Source of the DNA: Rutidosis leptorrhynchoides
Lineage: Eukaryota; Streptophyta; Magnoliopsida; Asterales; Asteraceae
DNA: 64,000 nucleotides
Direction: 5' to 3'
Assembly: GCF_046630445.1 (NCBI RefSeq)
Contig: NC_092341.1
Coordinates: 33,622,501-33,686,500, forward strand
Below the pieces are notes generated by a model. That model ran no database searches, was not told the DNA's origin, and worked only from the letters and a program-made list of their open reading frames with translations. The number at the start of each line of letters is the position of its first letter. Positions within the stretch are counted from its first letter, which is position 1. Below are positions 49,292 to 59,100 of this stretch, one piece after another. The position numbers and the translations under genes are program-made.

Positions 49292-49689
49292 TTATTTATT
49301 TTAATATTTAATTTAATTAATTAATTTATATATATACTTGTAAAACAACAACGACAAAACCAATCCCATAAAAGTGGTATATGTGACAGATAAGATGTAG
49401 ACAAACATTCTCATATCCTAGAAAAAAAGAAGTCATTTCTTCATCTATAGCGAAACATCAAGAGTAGAGAAAGTCATCACTCTTAACGTTCTATCGATAG
49501 AGAAATTGAATTCGAATAAATCTCCGGCCAATAAGTATGTTAAAAAAATAGAAAAAAAAATAAAAAAAAAGTGTGAGCGCCATGAAATTGGTATAATCAA
49601 ATTTTCATGAGTTTTAAACCTGCCTGAAGTTCAATTTATGCTTTAAGGGACAATTAAATCACCAATAAATTAACGCTTGTTATTGGCTC

Positions 49690-49739
49690 GATTTATATTT
49701 ATATTTATATTTATATTTATATTCATATTTAAATTCATA

Positions 49740-49806
<67 letters not shown>
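49690..49806. repeat. (TTTATA)n then (TA)n microsatellite
   Basis: About five TTTATA hexamers followed, after a degenerate ATTCATATTTAA stretch, by about 30 TA dinucleotides. Confidence 0.93.
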
Positions 49807-49809
<3 letters not shown>

Positions 49810-50805
49810 TATATCTATCTTTATATTTATATTTATTTATGTTCATTCATATTTGTTTATATTTATATGTTTATTACTATCTATTGTTAAATTAATCTCT
49901 ACGTACTAAATAAATTGTCCTAGTTTGACTTTTGAAGTTTTTAATTATCAATTTTGACTTTGAATGTATCGAGTTTTAAATATGTATTTTATTTTATTGA
50001 TATAACTTTTATGATGTATCATATAATACGGACTAAAGAATTGAAAAACAAAATTGAAGAAAAAAGACTTATCGGTGTTGCTATTCGTATGACGTCTGTA
50101 TTACGTTTACACATTTTGTGTATAATGGCATTTTGAATACAAAAATCATTACAACATGAAAATATTGTGAAAATACAAATGAAAAAATAAGGAAAAAAAA
50201 AATCATATACTCCATATCAATTGTACAACTAAATGACTTACTATGTGCTATTCCTTCTATCTCATATTAATAGTCCAGTATTTTATTTTGAGATGTCGCG
50301 AATTAATAGTCTTTTTTTTATAAATAGAAAAGAATAAGAAGCTTAAATTCTATTACGCTCTTAATGCATGTTGATATGATTAAAGGAGAAAGAAAATGTA
50401 AAAGTAAAACTGGAAAGTAACAGAATGTATAGTACTTATATGATATTTTCTTAAACTGTGTGTTTTTTATCTGAAAACTATTAATATGAGACGGAGAGAG
50501 TAATAGTTAATAACATGTTTGTTAAAGATAGTCACTTGATAATTTGAATGAACAACGTATATTTGAATAAATTACTTTCTTTTTGAGTAATTTAAATCGG
50601 AAATATGTTTATCCATTTAACTCGTTCGTCATGTATGTGCAAATGTGTTATCATATTTTAAGTTTTCAAACAAAATACATGTAGTAGTAAGATAAAGATA
50701 GAAAAAATAGAAATGTTTGTTATAATTTTATTTAAAAAAGTATAAAATCTTAACTGTGAATAATATCAACCATATTTCTATAATACTCATATTTACTTAT
50801 TATTA

Positions 50806-50879
50806 TTAATATTAATATTAATATTAATATTAATATTAATATTAATATTAATATTAATATTAATATTAATATTAATATT
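50806..50879. repeat. (ATTAAT)n hexamer array
   Basis: About twelve near-perfect ATTAAT hexamers, 65 bases before the chromovirus 5' LTR. Confidence 0.95.
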
Positions 50880-50945
50880 TTAATACTATATATTTTTAAT
50901 ACTAATTGAGAAAGTGGTAAAATAGTAAGTGAATAGTAACCCTTT

Positions 50946-53900
50946 TGTAGTGACCCGAACTTTTCCATGTTTATATATATTAATTGAGATTGATATTTAC
51001 ATGATTAAATGTTTCCAACATGTTAAGCAATCAAACTTGTTAAGACTTGATTAATTGAAATATGTTTCATATAGACAATTGACCACCCAAGTTGATCGGT
51101 GATTCACGAACGTTAAAACTTGTAAAAACTATATGATGACATATATATGGATATATATATATAGTTAACATGATACTATGATAAGAAAACATATCATAAA
51201 GTATATTAACAATGAACTACATATGTAAAAACAAGACTACTAACTTAATGATTTTTAAACGAGACATATATGTAACGATTATCGTTGTAAAGACATTTAA
51301 TGTATATATATCATATTAAGAGATATTCATACATGATAATATCATGATAATATAATAATTTAAAATCTCATTTGATATTATAAACATTGGGTTAACAACA
51401 TTTAACAAGATCGTTAACCTAAAGGTTTCAAAACAACACTTACATGTAACGACTAACGATGACTTAACGACTCAGTTAAAATGTATATACATGTAGTGTT
51501 TTAATATGTATTTATACACTTTTGAAAGACTTCAATACACTTATCAAAATACTTCTACTTAACAAAAATGCTTACAATTACATCCTCGTTCAGTTTCATC
51601 AATAATTCTACTCGTATGCACCCGTATTCGTACTCGTACAATACACAGCTTTTAGATGTATGTACTATTGGTATATACACTCCAATGATCAGCTCTTAGC
51701 AGCCCATGTGAGTCACCTAACACATGTGGGAACCATCATTTGGCAACTAGCATGAAATATCTCATAAAATTACAAAAATATGAGTAATCATTCATGACTT
51801 ATTTACATAAAAACAAAATTACATATCCTTTATATCTAATCCATACACCAACGACCAAAAACACCTACAAACACTTTCATTCTTCAATTTTCTTCATCTA
51901 ATTGATCTCTCTCAAGTTCTATCTTCAAGTTCTAAGTGTTCTTCATAAATTCCAAAAGTTCTAGTTTCATAAAATCAAGAATACTTTCAAGTTTGCTAGC
52001 TCACTTCCAATCTTGTAAGGTGATCATCCAACCTCAAGAAATCTTTGTTTCTTACAGTAGGTTATCATTCTAATACAAGGTAATAATCATATTCAAACTT
52101 TGGTTCAATTTCTATAACTATAACAATCTTATTTCAAGTGATGATCTTACTTGAACTTGTTTTCGTGTCATGATTCTGCTTCAAGAACTTCGAGCCATCC
52201 AAGGATCCATTGAAGCTAGATCCATTTTTCTCTTTTCCAGTAGGTTTATCCAAGGAAATTAAGGTAGTAATGATGTTCATAACATCATTCGATTCATACA
52301 TATAAAGCTATCTTATTCGAAGGTTTAAACTTGTAATCACTAGAACATAGTTTAGTTAATTCTAAACTTGTTCGCAAACAAAAGTTAATCCTTCTAACTT
52401 GACTTTTAAAATCAACTAAACACATGTTCTATATCTATATGATATGCTAACTTAATGATTTAAAACCTGGAAACACGAAAAACACCGTAAAACCGGATTT
52501 ACGCCGTCGTAGTAACACCGCGGGCTGTTTTGGGTTAGTTAATTAAAAACTATGATAAACTTTGATTTAAAAGTTGTTATTCTGAGAAAATGATTTTTAT
52601 TATGAACATGAAACTATATCCAAAAATTATGGTTAAACTCAAAGTGGAAGTATGTTTTCTAAAATGGTCATCTAGACGTCGTTCTTTCGACTGAAATGAC
52701 TACCTTTACAAAAACGACTTGTAACTTATTTTTCCGACTATAAACCTATACTTTTTCTGTTTAGATTCATAAAATAGAGTTCAATATGAAACCATAGCAA
52801 TTTGATTCACTCAAAACGGATTTAAAATGAAGAAGTTATGGGTAAAACAAGATTGGATAATTTTTCTCATTTTAGCTACGTGAAAATTGGTAACAAATCT
52901 ATTCCAACCATAACTTAATCAACTTGTATTGTATATTATGTAATCTTGAGATACCATAGACACGTATACAATGTTTCGACCTATCATGTCGACACATCTA
53001 TATATATTTCGGAACAACCATAGACACTCTATATGTGAATGTTGGAGTTAGCTATACAGGGTTGAGGTTGATTCCAAAATATATATAGTTTGAGTTGTGA
53101 TCAATACTGAGATACGTATACACTGGGTCGTGGATTGATTCAAGATAATATTTATCGATTTATTTCTGTACATCTAACTGTGGACAACTAGTTATAGGTT
53201 ACTAACGAGGACAGCTGACTTAATAAACTTAAAACATCAAAATATATTAAAAGTGTTGTAAATATATTTTGAACATACTTTAATATATATGTATATATTG
53301 TTATAGGTTCGTGAATCAACAGTGGCCAAGTCTTACTTCCCGACGAAGTAAAAATCTGTGAAAGTGAGTTATAGTCCCACTTTTAAAATCTAATATTTTT
53401 GGGATGAGAATACATGCAGGTTTTATAAATGATTTACAAAATAGACACAAGTACGTGAAACTACATTCTATGGTTGAATTATCGAAATCGAATATGCCCC
53501 TTTTTATTAAGTCTGGTAATCTAAGAATTAGGGAACAGACACCCTAATTGACGCGAATCCTAAAGATAGATCTATTGGGCTTAACAAACCCCATCCAAAG
53601 TACCGGATGCTTTAGTACTTCGAAATTTATATCATATCCGAAGGGTGTCCCGGAATGATGGGGATATTCTTATATATGCATCTTGTTAATGTCGGTTACC
53701 AGGTGTTCACCATATGAATGATTTTTATCTCTATGTATGGGATGTGTATTGAAATATGAAATCTTGTGGTCTATTGTTACGATTTGATATATATAGGTTA
53801 AACCTATAACTCACCAACATTTTTGTTGACGTTTTAAGCATGTTTATTCTCAGGTGATTATTAAGAGCTTCCGCTGTCGCATACTTAAATAAGGACAAGA

Positions 53901-54196
53901 TTTGGAGTCCATGCTTGTATGATATTGTGTAAAAACTGCATTCAAGAAACTTATTTTGTTGTAACATATTTGTATTGTAAACCATTATGTAATGGTCGTG
54001 TGTAAACAGGATATTTTAGATTATCATTATTTGATAATCTACGTAAAGCTTTTTAAACCTTTATTGATGAAATAAAGGTTATGGTTTGTTTAAAAATGAA
54101 TGCAGTCTTTGAAAAACGTCTCATATAGAGGTCAAAACCTCGCAACGAAATCAATTAATATGGAACGTTTTTAATCAATAAGAACGGGACATTTCA
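50946..54196 (+). repeat. 5' LTR of copy R (3251 bp)
   Basis: It starts TGTAGTGACCCG and ends GGGACATTTCA, directly before the primer site. It is matched base for base by 60795-64000 apart from two substitutions. The U3/R/U5 borders are not determined. A CT-rich leader-like stretch with splice-like signals follows a TATA-like word at about 51830. Confidence 0.97.
51825..51842 (+). promoter_or_regulatory. Candidate TATA box of the copy R LTR
   Basis: CCTTTATATCTAATCC is followed within 40 bases by a C/A-rich then CT-rich stretch (51850-51920) typical of plant 5' leaders. The same block is in copy L. It is an inference from composition; no start site is known. Confidence 0.35.
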
Positions 54197-54198
54197 GT

Positions 54199-54210
54199 TG
54201 GTATCCGAGC
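54199..54210 (+). other. Primer-binding site of copy R
   Basis: TGGTATCCGAGC, two bases after the LTR end, is complementary to initiator tRNA-Met with one mismatch (C for A at position 8). Copy L keeps the canonical TGGTATCAGAGC. Confidence 0.9.
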
Positions 54211-54405
54211 GTTGGTCTTAGAGAACCAGAATTTTGCATTAGTGTGTCTTATCGAGTTTGTTAGGATGCATTAGTGAGTCTGGACTTCGACCGTGTTTAC
54301 TTGAAAAATGATTGCTTAACAAATTTTGTTGGAAACTATATATTTTTAACATGTGAATATTATGTGATATATTAATCTCTTAACGCGTTTGATATTATGT
54401 GATAG

Positions 54406-55020
54406 ATGTCTACCTCTAGAACAAGTCCCATTGACTCACCTAATAATAATGAAGAGTCAAATGTAAATTGGAATGATTCGTGGACTGATTCACAAGTTCC
54501 CGAAGAGGAACCGGAAGAAGAGTCGGAACCGGAAGAAGAATCGGAACCGGAAGAAGAATCGGAACCGGATGAAGAAATAGAACCGGTGGGGGAAATAATA
54601 AAACGGTTAAGTAAAAGAAAATCCTCAACCAACCGACCAAGGTTAATTATGGTCAATGGTGTTTCCGCCAAGGAAGCAAAATATTGGGAGGATTACCAAT
54701 TCTCCGATGAATCGGATTCCGACGAGAATTCCGATGATGTTATAGAAATTACCCCAACTGAATTTAAAAAGGCAAAAGAAAATAATAAGGGAAAGGGCAT
54801 AAAAATAGAGAAATCTAATTCCAACCCCGATGAACTTTATATGTATCGTCAACCCCCGAAGTCCTTAAGTTGTAACAATGACCCGGGAACCTCTAAACCA
54901 CCAGGTTTTTCTAAACCAATGTGGACAACGACGGCTCGTATTAGGGGAACATCATATATCCCTAGAAACTTGGCAAAACGAACCAAAACCGAAGAAGAAG
55001 AAACGAGCGAGTCGGAATAA
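54406..55020 (+). CDS. Acidic accessory ORF (204 codons), function unknown
   Basis: First ORF after the primer site. It starts at ATG 54406. Residues about 1-25 are Ser/Asn/Asp-rich; 26-55 are an acidic tract with tandem SEPEEE hexapeptides encoded by near-identical 18-base units. About 60-75 is a basic cluster (KRLSKRK.. then NRPR) that could be a bipartite nuclear signal. About 90-115 is a second Asp/Glu/Ser patch, then a Lys-rich stretch, a Pro-rich segment (QPPKS, KPPGF) and a Glu/Ser C-terminus after KRTKTEEEE. No known domain and no cysteine motif. The homologous ORF in copy L is also open but has a different hexapeptide number. Overall it looks disordered. An acidic nuclear or chromatin-associated role is a guess from composition only. 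Confidence 0.75.
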   Translation: MSTSRTSPIDSPNNNEESNVNWNDSWTDSQVPEEEPEEESEPEEESEPEEESEPDEEIEPVGEIIKRLSKRKSSTNRPRLIMVNGVSAKEAKYWEDYQFSDESDSDENSDDVIEITPTEFKKAKENNKGKGIKIEKSNSNPDELYMYRQPPKSLSCNNDPGTSKPPGFSKPMWTTTARIRGTSYIPRNLAKRTKTEEEETSESE

Positions 55021-55140
55021 GATAGTTGTATTCGTGTGGTGTAATATATGTAATATAGTGTTCTTATGCTTTATGATATATGTAAAAATTGCTTGTATTA
55101 ATAAGTATTTTTTTATGAATCTAACTCTTGTCTATTTTAC

Positions 55141-55142
55141 AG
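55141..55142 (+). promoter_or_regulatory. Splice-acceptor-like site 15 bases before the F-box ATG
   Basis: TCTTGTCTATTTTACAG ends at 55142, 14 bases ahead of ATG 55157. The U-rich tract plus CAG is a good plant 3' splice site, and it is conserved in copy L. Use is unproven. Confidence 0.4.
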
Positions 55143-55156
55143 TTTAAAAACACAAA

Positions 55157-55840
55157 ATGGATAGACAACCCAATATTTTAAGAGACCTACCCGGAGACAT
55201 GATTGATGAAATCTTGTCTAGAGTCGGCCAGAATTCTTCGGCACAACTATTTAAGGCGAGATCAGTTTGTAAGACATTCGAAGAACGTTCCAAGAATGTC
55301 TTGGTTTATAAGAGACTTTCGTTTGAAAGATGGGGGATATCACATTGGGAAACCCATAAGTTACGATGTGTTTACTTTGACGCATATATTGCGGGGAACC
55401 CAAATGCTATTTTACGCAACGGGTTAAGAAATTATTTTGACTCAATATATCCGAATATTGGACTTCGTGATTTAGAAAAAGCGGCTAACATGCAACATAA
55501 AGAAGCATGTTATGCTTACGGATTAGTAATGTTCGCTTCTCACCAAAGTGAGAACAAGAACATCGGGCTACAGCTATTAAACAAAACGTTTCCACAAGTG
55601 ACGGAGTCGGTAATTGGGGTAAGAAATGAGGTTTTTAGATTATTACGGGACTGTTGGACATTACGTAACCCTCGTCCCTTTGATGACGTTACAACACGCT
55701 GTCTTATCAACGGCCATAACGGTTATGTTGCACAAGACCAAGGATGGGAAGTAGTCCTAGTAAAACCAGAATGCATGACTTGTTTCTGGACGTATGAATT
55801 ACGTGTCTTTATTGCCTTTGCTGAACGACTTGTGTACTAG
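55157..55840 (+). CDS. F-box protein carried by the retrotransposon (227 codons)
   Basis: An F-box near the N-terminus (residues about 10-50: LPGDMIDEILSRVG, then VCKTFEER and LSFERWG) is the Skp1-binding module of SCF ubiquitin ligases. The middle has GNPNAILRNGLRNYF and a Sel1/TPR-like helical unit (LEKAANMQHKEACYAYGLVM), then NIGLQLLNKTFP. The C-terminal part has conserved Cys and aromatic residues (CMTCFWTYELRVF). This layout matches the plant At1g67623/At2g35280-type F-box family, slightly shorter than host members, so a host gene was probably the source. There are no introns, consistent with capture through RNA. It starts at ATG 55157 (AAAATGG context). It is the second ORF between primer site and gag, in sense orientation. 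Its substrate is unknown. Interference with silencing or host defence is possible but speculative. Confidence 0.88.
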   Translation: MDRQPNILRDLPGDMIDEILSRVGQNSSAQLFKARSVCKTFEERSKNVLVYKRLSFERWGISHWETHKLRCVYFDAYIAGNPNAILRNGLRNYFDSIYPNIGLRDLEKAANMQHKEACYAYGLVMFASHQSENKNIGLQLLNKTFPQVTESVIGVRNEVFRLLRDCWTLRNPRPFDDVTTRCLINGHNGYVAQDQGWEVVLVKPECMTCFWTYELRVFIAFAERLVY

Positions 55841-56181
55841 CTAGAATTGTCTTCACAACTATCTTGTATCAAAGTTATTGTGTGCTATATTTCATGCTTT
55901 ATGTAAAATAAGCGGTATTGTAAGTTTGTAAAATATTGTATAAAAGTTTGAACGCGAAATATTATTATAATCAGTTTTTCATATAGAATTGTAGTAGTTG
56001 AATTGTATATTAGCTACTAAGTATGAACTTAACGGGTAGGTACTACCCGAATTTAAACTTATAAAACGCTAATATGAAGAAAAAGCTTTTATAAATGAGT
56101 TCATATTATGCTACGAAATACTATTAACTACTCTTAATATTCTGTATGATTAACTTGTTCCATTTAACTATTTTGAAGGAA
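55841..56181 (+). other. Leader between F-box ORF and gag
   Basis: 341 non-coding bases containing the polypurine/LTR-junction-like motif at 56029-56049. No other feature was seen. Confidence 0.6.
56029..56049 (+). other. Polypurine/LTR-junction-like motif ahead of gag
   Basis: TTAACGGGTAGGTACT here is identical to the motif ending at the 3' LTR (60780-60795). The following ACCCGAA also matches LTR bases if seven bases are skipped. CGGGTAG and CTACCCG form a short hairpin. It is present in copy L too (1128-1148). Confidence 0.7.
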
Positions 56182-59100
56182 ATGGCACCGACTACTCGAC
56201 ACACCGTGAATATGAATGAAGAGGAATTCCGTACTTTTCTAGCTTCAAACATAGCCGCAGTACAGGCTGCGCTACATACCAACAATAACCTTGGATCTAG
56301 CAGTACAGGAAATCGTGTAGGATGCACCTACAAAGAATTCACTGCCTGCAAACCTTTGGAATTTGATGGAACCGAAGGACCGATCGGATTGAAACGGTGG
56401 ACCGAGAAGGTTGAATCGGTGTTTGCCATAAGTAAGTGTACTGAAGAGGACAAAGTGAAGTACGCTACGCATACCTTCACAGGTTCTGCGTTAACATGGT
56501 GGAATACCTATCTAGAGCAAGTGGGACAAGACGATGCGTACGCACTACCGTGGTCAGCATTCAAGCACTTGATGAACGAGAAGTACCGTCCCAGAACCGA
56601 GGTCAATAAGCTCAAGACAGAACTTAGAGGGTTACGAACCCAAGGATTTGATATTACCACGTACGAAAGACGATTCACAGAATTGTGCCTATTGTGTCCG
56701 GGAGCATTCGAAGATGAGGAAGAGAAGATCGACGCGTTTGTGAAAGGATTACCGGAAAGAATCCAAGAAGATATAAGTTCACACGAGCCCGCCTCCATAC
56801 AACAGGCATGTAGAATGGCTCACAAACTAGTGAACCAGATTGAAGAAAGAATTAAAGAACAGACTGCTGAAGAGGCCAATGTGAAGCAAGTCAAAAGAAA
56901 GTGGGAGGAAAACGGTGATAAGAATCACCAATACAACAACAACAGCAATTACAACAATAATCGCAACAATTATCCCAACAATCGCAACATCAATCGCAAC
57001 TACAACAAACGGCCCAACAACAACAACAACAACAACAACAACAGCAACTACAACAATCATCCCAACAACAATAATAACCACAACAACAACAACAATCAGA
57101 AGCAGCTATGCCAAAGGTGTGAAAAGAATCACTCGGGGTTCTGCACCAAATTTTGCAACAAGTGTAAAAGAAATGGTCATAGCGCGGCGAAGTGTGAGGT
57201 CTACGGACCAGGGGTTAATAGAACGAAAGGAACAAATGGTGTCGGAACGAGTAATGGCGGAGCAAGTAGTGTCGGAGCAAGTTATGCCAATGTAGTTTGT
57301 TATAAATGTGGAAAACCAGGCCACATTATTAGAAATTGCCCGAACCAGGAGAACACGAATGGACAAGGCCGTGGAAGAGTTTTCAATATTAATGCGGTAG
57401 AGGCACAGGAAGACCCGGAGCTTGTTACGGGTACGTTTCTTATTGACAATAAATCTGCTTACGTTTTATTTGATTCGGGTGCGGATAGAAGTTATATGAG
57501 TAGAGATTTTTGTGCTAAATTAAGTTGTCCATTGACGCCTTTGGATAGTAAATTTTTACTCGAATTAGCAAATGGTAAATTAATTTCAGCAGATAATATA
57601 TGTCGGAATCGAGAAATTAAACTGGTTAGCGAAACATTTAAGATTGATTTGATACCAGTAGAGTTAGGGAGTTTTGATGTGATAATCGGTATGGACTGGT
57701 TGAAAGAAGTGAAAGCGGAGATCGTTTGTTACAAAAATGCAATTCGCATTATACGAGAAAAAGGAAAACCCTTAATGGTGTACGGAGAAAAGGGCAACAC
57801 GAAGCTACATCTTATTAGTAATTTGAAGGCACAAAAACTAATAAGAAAAGGTTGTTATGCTGTTCTAGCACACGTCGAGAAAGTACAAACTGAAGAAAAG
57901 AGCATCAATGATGTTCCCATTGCAAAAGAATTTCCCGATGTATTTCCGAAAGAATTACCGGGATTACCCCCACATCGATCCGTTGAATTTCAAATAGATC
58001 TTGTACCAGGAGCTGCACCAATAGCTCGTGCTCCTTACAGACTCGCACCCAGCGAGATGAAAGAACTGCAAAGCCAATTACAAGAACTTTTAGAGCGTGG
58101 TTTCATTCGACCAAGCACATCACCGTGGGGAGCTCCTGTTTTGTTTGTCAAGAAGAAAGATGGTACATTCAGGTTGTGTATCGACTACCGAGAGTTGAAC
58201 AAACTTACCATCAAGAACCGCTACCCACTACCGAGAATCGACGACTTATTTGATCAACTACAAGGCTCGTCTGTTTATTCAAAGATTGACTTACGTTCCG
58301 GGTATCATCAAATGCGGGTGAAAGAAGATGATATTCCAAAGACTGCTTTCAGAACACGTTACGGTCATTACGAGTTTATGGTCATGCCGTTTGGTTTAAC
58401 TAATGCACCAGCTGTGTTCATGGACCTTATGAACCGAGTGTGTGGACCATACCTTGACAAGTTTGTCATTGTTTTCATTGATGACATACTTATTTACTCA
58501 AAGAATGACCAAGAACACGGTGAACATTTGAGAAAGGTGTTAGAAGTATTGAGGAAGGAAGAATTGTACGCTAAGTTTTCAAAGTGTGCATTTTGGTTGG
58601 AAGAAGTTCAATTCCTCGGTCACATAGTGAACAAAGAAGGTATTAAGGTGGATCCGGCAAAGATAGAAACTGTTGAAAAGTGGGAAACCCCAAAAACTCC
58701 GAAACACATACGCCAGTTTTTAGGACTAGCTGGTTACTACAGAAGGTTCATCCAAGACTTTTCCAGAATAGCAAAACCCTTGACTGCATTAACGCATAAA
58801 GGGAAGAAATTTGAATGGAATGATGAACAAGAGAAAGCGTTTCAGTTATTGAAGAAAAAGCTAACTACGGCACCTATATTGTCATTGCCTGAAGGGAATG
58901 ATGATTTTGTGATTTATTGTGATGCATCAAAGCAAGGTCTCGGTTGTGTATTAATGCAACGAACGAAGGTGATTGCTTATGCGTCTAGACAATTGAAGAT
59001 TCACGAACAAAATTATACGACGCATGATTTGGAATTAGGCGCGGTTGTTTTTGCATTAAAGACTTGGAGGCACTACTTATATGGGGTCAAAAGTATTATA

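Larger units (their letters stand above)
49151..50945. other. ClpD upstream intergenic region rich in microsatellites
   Basis: No gene. It contains (TA)n at 49213-49289, (TTTATA)n and (TA)n at 49690-49806, and a hexamer array at 50806-50879. The last five bases, CCTTT (50941-50945), are the presumed target duplication of the chromovirus to the right. Confidence 0.7.

Noticed and set aside
47822..49895. ORFs of 72 codons at 47822-48040 and 49677-49895
   Set aside because: They are translated TA and TTTATA microsatellites giving Tyr/Ile repeats, not genes.
50750..50968. Reverse ORF with Leu/Ile repeats
   Set aside because: It is the ATTAAT array plus the first bases of the LTR.
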